DNA of 64,000 bases from Mycobacterium parmense (lineage in GTDB: Bacteria > Actinomycetota > Actinomycetes > Mycobacteriales > Mycobacteriaceae): assembly GCF_010730575.1 (NCBI RefSeq), contig NZ_AP022614.1, forward strand, positions 1,302,001 to 1,366,000, in the 5' to 3' direction. Shown here one piece after another: positions 57,385-64,000 of this stretch. The notes below the pieces were generated by a model. The model did no database searches. It had not been told where the DNA came from and saw nothing but the letters and a program-made list of their open reading frames with translations. Position 1 is the first letter of the stretch, and the number at the start of each line of letters is the position of its first letter. The position numbers and the translations under genes were made by a program.

Positions 57385-58803
57385 ATGGGAGTGTTCGTCA
57401 GCTACTCCAGCCGGGACAAAGAAGCAGTCACACGGCTGACCCAGGATTTGCGTGACGCCGACGAGCAGGTGTGGCTGGATCAGCGACTCGCCGGCGGCGA
57501 CGCCTGGTGGCATGCAATCCTCGAGCAGATCCGCGGCTGCGACGTGTTTATCTTTGCGCTGTCGCAAAACTCAATCCAATCGAAGCCCTGCCAGGCCGAG
57601 TTGCACTACGCACAGAATCTTGGGCTGCCGATCCTTCCCGTCCAGGTCGGCCCCGTCGACAGCATGCAGCTCAATCCTCTGGCAACGGTCCAGACGGTTG
57701 ACTACCGCACTTCGACGTCGACGGCGGGCATGCGCTTGTTGTCGGCGCTGCACCGAGCGCGAGCACAGCGCCAACCGCCCCCCTCGCCGCTGCCCGCCGA
57801 ACCGCCGGTGCCGTTCGAATACCTGATCCGGCTCTACACCGCCATCGCAGGCACTGACCAGCTCAGCCCGCGTGATCAGGCCGCACTCGTCACTCAGCTC
57901 CAATTCGGCCTCCGGGAAGACGGCGAGCACGACGCCGCCCGCAAAGACATCGTGATGCTCTTGACCAAACTGCGCGACCGCGAAGACGTCACCTACCGCA
58001 CCCGAACCGACGTGGATACCATCCTGGCGAACATCGACACGCAGGCGCCTCTCGGGCCTGCCTTGCAGCCACCCGGCGTCACCGCAACCAATACGCGCCC
58101 GGCCTCGACCGGCTCAACCGCCACGCTGGACGCTCCACCCACCGAACCCCAGGGCATGGGGATCAGCGATCCCCGCGAACCGCGCGGGAAGACACCACCG
58201 AAGTCCGACACCTTTATCGGCACGGAGACAGAAACCCCTCAGCAACAAGGGGTGTCGAAGCGGTTGTGGTCGTCGCAACTGGCATCGGGGTTGCTGGGCG
58301 TCACCGTGGGCTTCGTTGTGGTGACATGGTCATGGTCGGGCATGACCTTGACTCCCTTCGTGTTCTGTATTTTCCTGTATCTTCTAACAACCGGTATGGC
58401 GCAACTGTTCGTTGCGTCAGCCACGCGAATTTCCGCCGCCCGGTTTATGTTATTTGCCAGCGGCGCGGCGTCGCTAATCTTGGGTTTGGTAGTTCTGTAT
58501 CTTAAATCAACCGGGATCAATTACCGTTATTTGTTCGTCGCGCTAGCGGTTGGGTTAATCGTGCGCGGCGGTGCGCAGGAGCGAGCGGCGGTCACCGACC
58601 ACAACCGGCTCGGACGTGGCTGGCACATTTTGCTTGGAATCCTCGGTTTAATCGCCGGTATTTCGTTACCGTTACTTTGTTACTGGGAATGGTCGTTTTA
58701 CGCGCTTATACCGGCGGCTGGCCTGTGGTTCGTCGTTATCGGGCTGTGCGAAGTCGTGTCCTCGCTCCGGATCAAGGCAGCCGCTGACGTGATGCGGAAT
58801 TGA
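57385..58803 (+). CDS. TIR-domain protein with HdeD/DUF308-like membrane domain
   Basis: 472 residues from ATG 57385 with GAGGGAG upstream. Residues 1-115 are a TIR domain: MGVFVSYSSRDKEAV, VWLDQRLAGG, CDVFIFALSQNSIQSKPC and AELHYAQ, where Glu72 occupies the place of the catalytic Glu of NAD-cleaving TIRs. A helical middle (about 130-215) and disordered linker lead to six membrane segments (about 300-465) whose GWHILLGILGLIAGISLPLL and GLWFVVIGLCEVVSSL resemble HdeD/DUF308. Membrane TIR proteins are used in abortive phage defence; that role here is inference. The 3' part is noticeably AT-richer. Confidence 0.75.
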   Translation: MGVFVSYSSRDKEAVTRLTQDLRDADEQVWLDQRLAGGDAWWHAILEQIRGCDVFIFALSQNSIQSKPCQAELHYAQNLGLPILPVQVGPVDSMQLNPLATVQTVDYRTSTSTAGMRLLSALHRARAQRQPPPSPLPAEPPVPFEYLIRLYTAIAGTDQLSPRDQAALVTQLQFGLREDGEHDAARKDIVMLLTKLRDREDVTYRTRTDVDTILANIDTQAPLGPALQPPGVTATNTRPASTGSTATLDAPPTEPQGMGISDPREPRGKTPPKSDTFIGTETETPQQQGVSKRLWSSQLASGLLGVTVGFVVVTWSWSGMTLTPFVFCIFLYLLTTGMAQLFVASATRISAARFMLFASGAASLILGLVVLYLKSTGINYRYLFVALAVGLIVRGGAQERAAVTDHNRLGRGWHILLGILGLIAGISLPLLCYWEWSFYALIPAAGLWFVVIGLCEVVSSLRIKAAADVMRN

Positions 58804-58805
58804 TA

Positions 58806-59087
58806 CCGGCTCCGGTCAACCCTTCCCCAACGGGTACTGCACCCTGCCGGAAAAGCAAAAATGTGACTTGGTGCCGACACCATGCCTGTCCTGCAAACCG
58901 TTTCCGAACAACGCCAACCTTCCTGCCTGTCCACATTCGCCAGCGCGACGAAACTGTCCGGCTGATTGAGGCGGCAAAACCCGAAGGGCGCGCCAGAGCG
59001 GCCGACGCACTCCAAAGCACCCTGGACCGACTCGACGCGATCATCGGCAGTCTGACCGGAGAAGCCGCTGAAGATGCCTCGGCCTGA
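58806..59087 (+). pseudogene. frameshifted C-terminal remnant of a TnpB-like site-specific integrase
   Basis: Starting right after the TIR stop, one frame reads PFPNGYCTLPEKQKCDLV then TPCLSCK, the cysteine-rich tail of actinobacterial TnpB-type (Tn554-like) tyrosine recombinases. At about 58898 one extra base shifts homology to the next frame, which continues RTTPTFLPVHIRQRDETVRL then IEAAKPEGRARAADAL and ends in TGA. The catalytic part is absent. The family comparison is from memory of such triads; a search would confirm it. Confidence 0.6.
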
Positions 59088-59220
59088 CTACGAACACAGG
59101 ATCGCCCGCCTGAGCGCAGCAGTTCAGCGAAAGTCAGACGACGCCTCCGCCCGTGCCAGACGTGCACTAATGGCATTGGAGAGTCGACGCGCCCCGGTGA
59201 ACTTCAACACCGTCGCCTGT
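59074..59220 (+). pseudogene. N-terminal remnant of a TnpC-like/DUF6262 protein
   Basis: ATG 59074 overlaps the end of the TnpB-like remnant, as in intact triads. The first 50 residues, with DDASARARRALMALESRRAP and VNFNTVA, match the DUF6262/TnpC start (RxRxALRALxxxGxPVxFxxVA). After that, where an AGVSRSWLY-type segment should follow, homology stops, although the frame stays open to 59445. The element seems broken at about 59,215. Confidence 0.5.
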
Positions 59221-59458
59221 ATCCAAGGACTTCCTAGCCCCCTGATGACATTTGCCCGCGTGGAGAGATGCTCAGCCCAATGGGCACCGGATATTGCGTC
59301 CAGATTCAGGGGCCGTATGCGCCTCGAGGACCGCAGCTTCCTTGCAATGAGGGGCTATCCTGCGCTCTTCAAAATTGGTGATTCGAGGACGTCTCAATTC
59401 GAGGTCGCAACCTCGACCGTAGGTTGTGCAGCGCTGAGAGGGTAAGTCGCGTCGGGCG
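59221..59458. other. short segment after the TnpC-like remnant
   Basis: The plus frame stays open here but reads as non-conserved sequence. No hairpin or repeat was noted. It ends at the convergent lipoprotein gene. Confidence 0.25.
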
Positions 59459-60118
59459 TTATCCCGAGAGGACGCCGTGCAACCAGCTGCCCAGTGCGTC
59501 CTCGGGCTCGTCCCCAACGACCGCCTCGTTATCGGTACCGACCTTCGCAGATTCGGGAGGATCGGGACCCTGGAAATATTGCGAGGCAACAACTTCACCG
59601 CTGTGCCAGTCCACGACTCGAGCGTCGTAATCCTGCCGCACCGCCTCGGTGGACCCGGCTCCGGATGCGCTCTGGTAGTGGCCCACGACGATGTAGATGA
59701 TGCGGACGCAGACGACGGTATTGATCTTATCCGGGTCATTCGATGACAGACTGAAATCGACCTCTCTGGGCACAGAACCCTCCCTCCAATCTCTGGAGAG
59801 CGTTTCAATGCGCTGCTTGACTTGGCTGGCGTCGCCGATTTCGAAGAGGTCCACCGGAGGACGGGCATGTCCTTGCGCCGTGCCCGCAGACGCGGCGAAC
59901 GCCTGTGTACACAATTGGCTTGCCCGCGAGTCTTCGCGCGCCTGCGCGTCATTCGTAGTCGGGGTCGTGCTTGACGCCGCGTTGTGCTGCGACGAATGCC
60001 CGCACGCACCCGCGACCATCAGCGTCGCCGAAATGCACGCCAACAGACAAACGCGCCGGCGCGGTATCGCCGGGCCAGGAGTCGACTGATGCTGTTTGAC
60101 ACCGCGGTTACCGACCAT
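59459..60118 (-). CDS. putative lipoprotein of unknown function
   Basis: 219 residues from ATG 60118 (MVGNRGVKQHQSTPG). A basic head and hydrophobic stretch (VCLLACISATLMVAGAC) end in a lipobox with the lipidated Cys near residue 37, followed by a Ser/Thr/Asn-rich spacer. The folded part includes VDLFEIGDASQVKQRIETL and INTVVCVRIIYIVVGHYQ. I recognise no family; the fold could be NTF2-like. It would be anchored outside the membrane. It lies in the island, downstream of the DUF2510 gene on the same strand but 434 bp away. Confidence 0.6.
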   Translation of the reverse strand: MVGNRGVKQHQSTPGPAIPRRRVCLLACISATLMVAGACGHSSQHNAASSTTPTTNDAQAREDSRASQLCTQAFAASAGTAQGHARPPVDLFEIGDASQVKQRIETLSRDWREGSVPREVDFSLSSNDPDKINTVVCVRIIYIVVGHYQSASGAGSTEAVRQDYDARVVDWHSGEVVASQYFQGPDPPESAKVGTDNEAVVGDEPEDALGSWLHGVLSG

Positions 60119-60552
60119 CGGCAACGACCTGCCTGAAAAGGCCGCCGATCTCGACGGTGCAGAACAGATCGGCAGCCACGGGGCCAGTGTTGCAGACGCC
60201 AGACAATGCCGCCGGTTATCTCCGCAAGTCATTGTGCCACTCACCTGTGACGACGGCCGCACAGTTGCGCGACGCTTCATGTCAGCGGGCCGTGAGAAAG
60301 GCATGGATGTTCGGCGCCGCCGAGGGATTCACAAGCCGACAACCACAGGCAGCGTCTACGACGCGATCCCCCACGGGACACCACCTCGCCACAACTGTCG
60401 CGGTCCGCTGACTTGCCCAGGAACCCTGGTATGTCTAGATGAACCGAATCTGGACGTTGCAATTACGACTAGGCTCGGGACCAGATCGGGAAGCACACCG
60501 GTCACACGAAATGAGGTGTGCATCGAACTCGGGATGCTTCAGTACCGAGCCG
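60119..60552. other. gene-free stretch in the island
   Basis: A plus-strand frame (60096-60614) crosses it but is Arg/Pro-rich, lacks a ribosome site and has no protein character. I see no repeat or RNA structure. Confidence 0.3.
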
Positions 60553-61083
60553 TTAATGAACCAGGTGGGCGATGCCAACCACCAGCGCGACGACGCCGAT
60601 CAGAACTGCGATAACCACCAAAGTCGCCTGGTCCTCAGACATTCGACCGAGCCAGTTCGCCGTCGGCGATGCTGGCATCCCGTTTGTTCGTTGCACGTGG
60701 CCGTTTTCGTCGACACTGATGGTGGTGCGCTTCTCTCCGCCGCTGACCGTCATGACAATCCACACGGGCAGCCATAGGCCGCATAAGAGGACGGTCACGA
60801 GTAGATGCAGAACGTGGTTGATCGGCCTGCCCGTGGCCACAATCGCCGACGTCGTCGTACGCGCTTCGACCCGGCCGCCGCGCGCCACCACCGCCATAAG
60901 TTCCTGATCGAGCGCGGTTGCGCGTTGCGGTTTGGACGGCATGGCCGCCCCGACAACGGTCGTCGGCTGCGGCATCGGCGCCAAGCTGGGGGTCCACGCA
61001 CCGCCATCCCAGTAACGCATAGCGTTCGCGCCGGACGGGTCGGGATACCAGCCGGCGGCGGGCATCGGCATCGGCGAGCTCAT
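60553..61083 (-). CDS. DUF2510 membrane protein
   Basis: 176 residues from ATG 61083. DUF2510 occupies about 9-32 (AAGWYPDPSGANAMRYWDGG). A short linker is followed by a cytosolic region (about 55-90) and two membrane segments, about 92-112 (LHLLVTVLLCGLWLPVWIVM) and 153-174. The first membrane segment joins an outside or inside loop with ISVDENGHVQ. DUF2510 is a small actinobacterial module of unknown function, usually at the N-terminus of membrane proteins. It is the second DUF2510 protein in the window. Confidence 0.7.
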   Translation of the reverse strand: MSSPMPMPAAGWYPDPSGANAMRYWDGGAWTPSLAPMPQPTTVVGAAMPSKPQRATALDQELMAVVARGGRVEARTTTSAIVATGRPINHVLHLLVTVLLCGLWLPVWIVMTVSGGEKRTTISVDENGHVQRTNGMPASPTANWLGRMSEDQATLVVIAVLIGVVALVVGIAHLVH

Positions 61084-61271
61084 GGCGGCTCAAAATACCG
61101 GAATGCCGTTAGGAGTGGTGGCGAATCGAAAGATGACCTCCGCGACTACCCACGTCTCTTCAGGCCCCAGGGCCGGAGCGCCTGGCGCTGGAGCGATGTA
61201 GCCCGAATCGCTGACAACAGCAGCACATGCTTGGCATCATCAGACCCGTGAAGCGGCTGCCGGTGGGAATC

Positions 61272-61770
61272 CTACTGGCGTTGCGGCGCAGTCTCATCAC
61301 TTCCGGCCTGCGGCGTACCGTAACGCTGCTCCCCTGCATTCAACATCTCGTTGATGCGGTCTCGATGGGCCTGCAACTGCGCGGCACGTTCCGCCAAGTA
61401 CTGCCGTTCTTCGTCCGCAGCCTTCGGATACACCCAAACCCCGCCGTGCTCGCTCGTATAACCCTTGAGCACACCCGCGATTTCGGTCAACTTGTCCGCA
61501 ACCGTCTTTGCGTTCACATCCGGGCTATCCCCGACATACAGCGTGTCGAAATGCGTTGCCCAGTCCAGAATCGCCCGATTCTCGAACCGGTTGCGGCGGC
61601 TATCCTGGAAACGTACGGAACCCTCGAAACGAGAGCCCAACTCGTCGCGTTTGTCATACCGCGCCGTGGACGAGTCCCACATGGTGATCCATTCCTGACC
61701 CGGAGCTAATATGGCGATCTCGTCGGGCAGATGCACATGCGTTACCAGCTCACCCGACCCGCCTAGATAA
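61272..61770 (-). pseudogene. 5'-truncated mycobacterial membrane-protein remnant
   Basis: The protein-like part runs from about LVTHVHLPDEIAILAPGQEW through WDSSTARYDKRDELGSRFEG, FQDSRRNRFENRAILDW and GVWVYPKAADEERQYLAERA to the stop. This resembles the C-terminal half of a common actinobacterial family with an N-terminal membrane anchor. The frame is open beyond 61770 only as a shadow of the integrase remnant on the plus strand, so the 5' part was probably lost at that junction. Confidence 0.45.
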
Positions 61771-62250
61771 GGCGTCCGGGGTGTGGTGCATCCGAGGCAG
61801 CAGTGGGCCGGGGCACCGTTGAAGACGCCTGGCAGCGATGCACCAATCCCGATCCCCCGGGACCTGGCGCTGATGCTGTCCGCTTCGGTGCAGCGGTTCG
61901 GTGGCGAAATGATGGTGACTAACCGCAGGGGTAGGCCGTGTGGTCCGTGGATCATTTACGAAGCCATCAAAAAGGTCCGTGAATCGGGAGTTGTTGAAGG
62001 TTTGCCGGAGAGGTTCACGTTCCATGATCTGCGGCATTACCTGGCTTCGCTGCTGATCGCGTCGGGTGCTGATGTCAAGGTGGTGCAGGCGCGGATGCGT
62101 CACGAGAGCGCAAGCACGACGCTGGACGTTTACTCGCATTTGTGGCCGGACACTGATGATTCGACCCGGGCGGCGGTCGGCATGGTGATCACGAAGCGGA
62201 TGGCTGCGGATGCTTCTGCGGACGCTCTGCGGACGGAGCGGTTGTCGTGA
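61771..62250 (+). pseudogene. 5'-truncated tyrosine integrase at island right end
   Basis: Frame open from 61771 (TAA at 61768-61770); homology begins near PLKTPGSDAPIPIP. About 150 residues of the catalytic domain remain: FTFHDLRHYLASLLIASGAD (HxxR), then a late RHES, and DVYSHLWPD with the nucleophilic Tyr. The first catalytic Arg and the whole N-terminal binding domains are missing. It ends 40 bp before the right direct repeat, the usual place for an island integrase. It is almost certainly inactive. Confidence 0.75.
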
Positions 62251-62289
62251 GCGGCGGTGTGCAGGTCAGCGAATTAGCTGCTCGGGAAG

Positions 62290-62311
62290 TGAGAATTGGC
62301 CATGAATTTTC
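62290..62311. repeat. right 22-bp direct repeat, putative attR
   Basis: Identical to 51954-51975. The minus-strand ATG within it is followed by only nine codons, while GAGG lies directly beyond the repeat on the chromosomal side, well placed for that ATG. This is consistent with a gene start that the element separated from its body. Confidence 0.7.
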
Positions 62312-62431
62312 CTCATTCGAAATCGGTACCGCGGACCGGTATCGAGATCCGCGAGGAGGACCCTAGCGAAGCGCTCTGACACATTTGCTGTTTCGACCGT
62401 GCGCGGCACAGGCTGCTATCGTCCCTTGCTT

Positions 62432-63268
62432 ATGCCGGAGATGGATCGCCGCCGCCTGATCGTGACGACGGGAATCGGCGTGCTGGCAGCCGCGCTGACC
62501 GCCCCGGAAGCGCGGGCCCGCCCGGCTTCCCGGGGCCGGGTGGCACCGCCCGAGGCCCCCAGCGGCCAAGCCGGAAGCTACATCTTCGCCGACGAGTTCG
62601 ACGGGCCCGCCGGGTCGGCTCCCGACGCGTCGAAATGGGCGGTGGCGCAAGCGCGCGAGACCATCAAGGACCCGACGTATTGGGAGCGGCCCGAGAACAT
62701 CGGGCAGTACCGCGACAGTCGCCAGAACGTCTTCCTGGACGGCAAGTCCAATCTGGTCCTGCGCGCCGCCAAGGACGGCCCCACCTATTACAGCGGCAAG
62801 GTGCAAAGCACCTGGCGGGGCGGCGTAGGGCACACGTGGGAGGCCCGTATCAAGCTCGACTGCCTGACCCCGGGCGCCTGGCCCGCCTACTGGATGGGCA
62901 ACCAGGACGAGGGCGAGATCGACGTCATGGAGTGGTACGGCAACGGCCTTTGGCCGGCCGCCACCACCGTCCACGCCAAATCGAACGGCGGCGAGTGGAA
63001 GACCCACAACATCGCGCTGGACAGCGGCTGGCACACCTGGCGAACCCAGTGGGACGAGGCGGGGATCCGGTTCTGGAAAGACTACGTCGACGGCGCGCAA
63101 CCCTACTTCGACGTGCCGGCCAGCTCGCTGCCGGACTGGCCGTTCAACGCCCCCGGCTACACCGTGTACACGGTGTTCAACCTCGCGGTGGCCGGCTCCG
63201 GAGGCGGCGATCCCGGGCCGGGTTCCTATCCCGCCAACATGCTCGTCGACTGGGTGCGCGTCTGGTAG
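62432..63268 (+). CDS. exported GH16 beta-glucanase-like protein
   Basis: 278 residues from ATG 62432 (MPEMDRRRLIVTTGIG). A twin-arginine-like signal ends near ARA (about 30). The GH16 catalytic motif is EGEIDVMEWYG with Glu162, Asp164 and Glu167 all present. FADEFDGPAG, GQYRDSRQNVFLDGKSNLVL and WVRVW at the end fit closely the mycobacterial Rv0315 protein, an exported beta-1,3-glucanase-like antigen. Host core gene just outside the island. It converges on the methyltransferase at 63278. Confidence 0.88.
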   Translation: MPEMDRRRLIVTTGIGVLAAALTAPEARARPASRGRVAPPEAPSGQAGSYIFADEFDGPAGSAPDASKWAVAQARETIKDPTYWERPENIGQYRDSRQNVFLDGKSNLVLRAAKDGPTYYSGKVQSTWRGGVGHTWEARIKLDCLTPGAWPAYWMGNQDEGEIDVMEWYGNGLWPAATTVHAKSNGGEWKTHNIALDSGWHTWRTQWDEAGIRFWKDYVDGAQPYFDVPASSLPDWPFNAPGYTVYTVFNLAVAGSGGGDPGPGSYPANMLVDWVRVW

Positions 63269-63277
63269 CGAGCGTTC

Positions 63278-64000
63278 CTAGCGGGTCAACAGGGTGGCCG
63301 CGCTCCACGCCCGGCGACCGGGACGACGCGGATCGGGCTGCGGCAGCCAGGCGTACGGGCGCATGAACGCCGGCAGCCGATGTAACCGGCGGGCGGCCAG
63401 GTACAGCGCCTCCCACTGCAGGGGCTTCCAGCCCAGGCCCTCGAAGAACGCCAGCCCGTTGTCGGGGGCGAAGACGAACGGCGCGTTCTGCAGCATGCCG
63501 GCCATCTTCTTGTTCATCATCTTCTTCAGGCCCGGGCCGGCGAAATCGAGCATCCACCACGCGACCTCGGGCCGGGTGATCGCCCCGGAGAGCGCGACGA
63601 CGTCACGTTCCTGCAGGTACATCAGCAATCCCTCGGTGAGGACGAGCGCCTTTTGCGCGCCGGCCAGCGCGTCGTCGAGGAAGGCGTCGCGCGCGTGCGG
63701 CTCGGCCAGGTCGACGGCGGCGCGGGTCAGCCTGCAGCGCGGCGTCTGGTCGGCGAGCAGCTCGGTCTTCTCCGCCAGCAGTGCCGGCAGGTCCGCTTCC
63801 ACCCAGCCGAAGTCGGGCGGGAGTTCCAGACGGTAGGGCCTCGTGTCCAGTCCGGCGGCCAGGTTGAGCACCCGGTCACAGCCGTCGGCGATCGCGGCCG
63901 CGATGGCGTCATCGATGATCTTGGTGCGCGCGACCAGCCACCACCCGTTGCGCGTGCTGCGCGGGACTTGGGCGACGATCGCGCGGCCGTGCTGACCGGC
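63278..64000 (-). CDS. class I SAM-dependent methyltransferase, cut by window edge
   Basis: The frame continues past the right edge, so the N-terminus is missing; about 240 residues are visible. VLNLAAGLDTRPYRLELP is motif I, VEADLPALLAEK follows, and VLTEGLLMYLQERDVVALSG matches the leucine-carboxyl-methyltransferase-like family that is expanded in mycobacteria (SAM-dependent methyltransferases of the Rv0281 type). Substrates of these enzymes are largely unknown. It ends 9 bp from the GH16 stop, convergent. Confidence 0.82.
   Translation of the reverse strand, partial: AGQHGRAIVAQVPRSTRNGWWLVARTKIIDDAIAAAIADGCDRVLNLAAGLDTRPYRLELPPDFGWVEADLPALLAEKTELLADQTPRCRLTRAAVDLAEPHARDAFLDDALAGAQKALVLTEGLLMYLQERDVVALSGAITRPEVAWWMLDFAGPGLKKMMNKKMAGMLQNAPFVFAPDNGLAFFEGLGWKPLQWEALYLAARRLHRLPAFMRPYAWLPQPDPRRPGRRAWSAATLLTR

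Larger units (their letters stand above)
51954..62311. mobile_element. 10.36-kb genomic island with truncated tyrosine integrase
   Basis: Bounded by 22-bp perfect direct repeats; a 5'-truncated tyrosine integrase ends 40 bp inside the right repeat. The interior holds mainly orphan and broken genes, an IS1081-like insertion, TnpB/TnpC-like remnants and stretches of clearly lower GC (for example 58,370-58,700) than the flanking core genes. Flanks are ordinary mycobacterial genes (P-type ATPase left, GH16 right). The island is probably no longer mobile by itself because the integrase lacks its N-terminal part. Several layers of insertion are likely, since different mobile remnants are nested. 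Confidence 0.65.

Noticed and set aside
60096..60614. A 172-codon plus-strand frame in the island.
   Set aside because: No ribosome site, biased Arg/Pro composition, and it overlaps both the lipoprotein start region and the DUF2510 gene.

Overview
The window is high-GC actinobacterial DNA, almost certainly from a slow-growing non-tuberculous Mycobacterium, possibly near the M. avium complex. Evidence: five PE/PPE genes, a furA-katG pair, a 13E12-family DUF222/HNH gene, an IS1081-like element, and cutinase, DUF732, DUF1906, DUF3072, L,D-transpeptidase and GH16 genes of mycobacterial type. The species call is an inference from family resemblance. I saw no rRNA, tRNA or CRISPR.

Layout. (1) 1-2.8 kb: end of an actinomycete integrative conjugative element (AICE), with a cut transfer gene, a small Tra-linked gene, an HTH/PLD-like regulator, a Pif-like NUDIX hydrolase and an HD phosphohydrolase. 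(2) 3.1-6.4 kb: an orphan gene and an 861-residue DUF2510-PIF1 helicase-exonuclease-like-BRCT fusion. (3) 6.5-13.4 kb: a minus-strand repair operon in the archaeal order HerA-Mre11-Rad50-NurA. Its herA has lost its 5' half and P-loop where it meets a 13E12 gene. (4) 14.8-21.5 kb: PE/PPE block in which two PPE-aspartic protease fusions bracket a PE and a PPE-SVP gene. (5) 21.7-32.2 kb: cutinase, redox and hypothetical genes, a complete ferredoxin/reductase/P450 cassette, MOSC, PPOX and a PPE ending in a SHOCT domain. (6) 32.5-44.9 kb: tandem lipid glycosyltransferases with a methyltransferase, an FAD/Rieske oxidase, an L,D-transpeptidase, furA-katG, DUF1906 and hemolysin-III genes. (7) 45.1-48.8 kb: an uncharacterised glycosyltransferase/methyltransferase/alpha-barrel cluster, then a P-type ATPase to 51.4 kb. 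(8) 51.95-62.31 kb: a 10.36-kb genomic island. (9) 62.4-64.0 kb: core genes again (GH16, methyltransferase).

The island is the most notable structure. Perfect 22-bp direct repeats bound it, and a 5'-truncated tyrosine integrase lies 40 bp inside the right repeat. It holds mostly orphan genes: a standalone ClpX-type zinc domain, membrane proteins, an IS1081-like element, a TIR-HdeD-like fusion that could be an NAD-consuming defence effector, a broken TnpB/TnpC-like pair, a lipoprotein and a DUF2510 protein.

All calls come from reading translated sequence and motifs. No database search was run.
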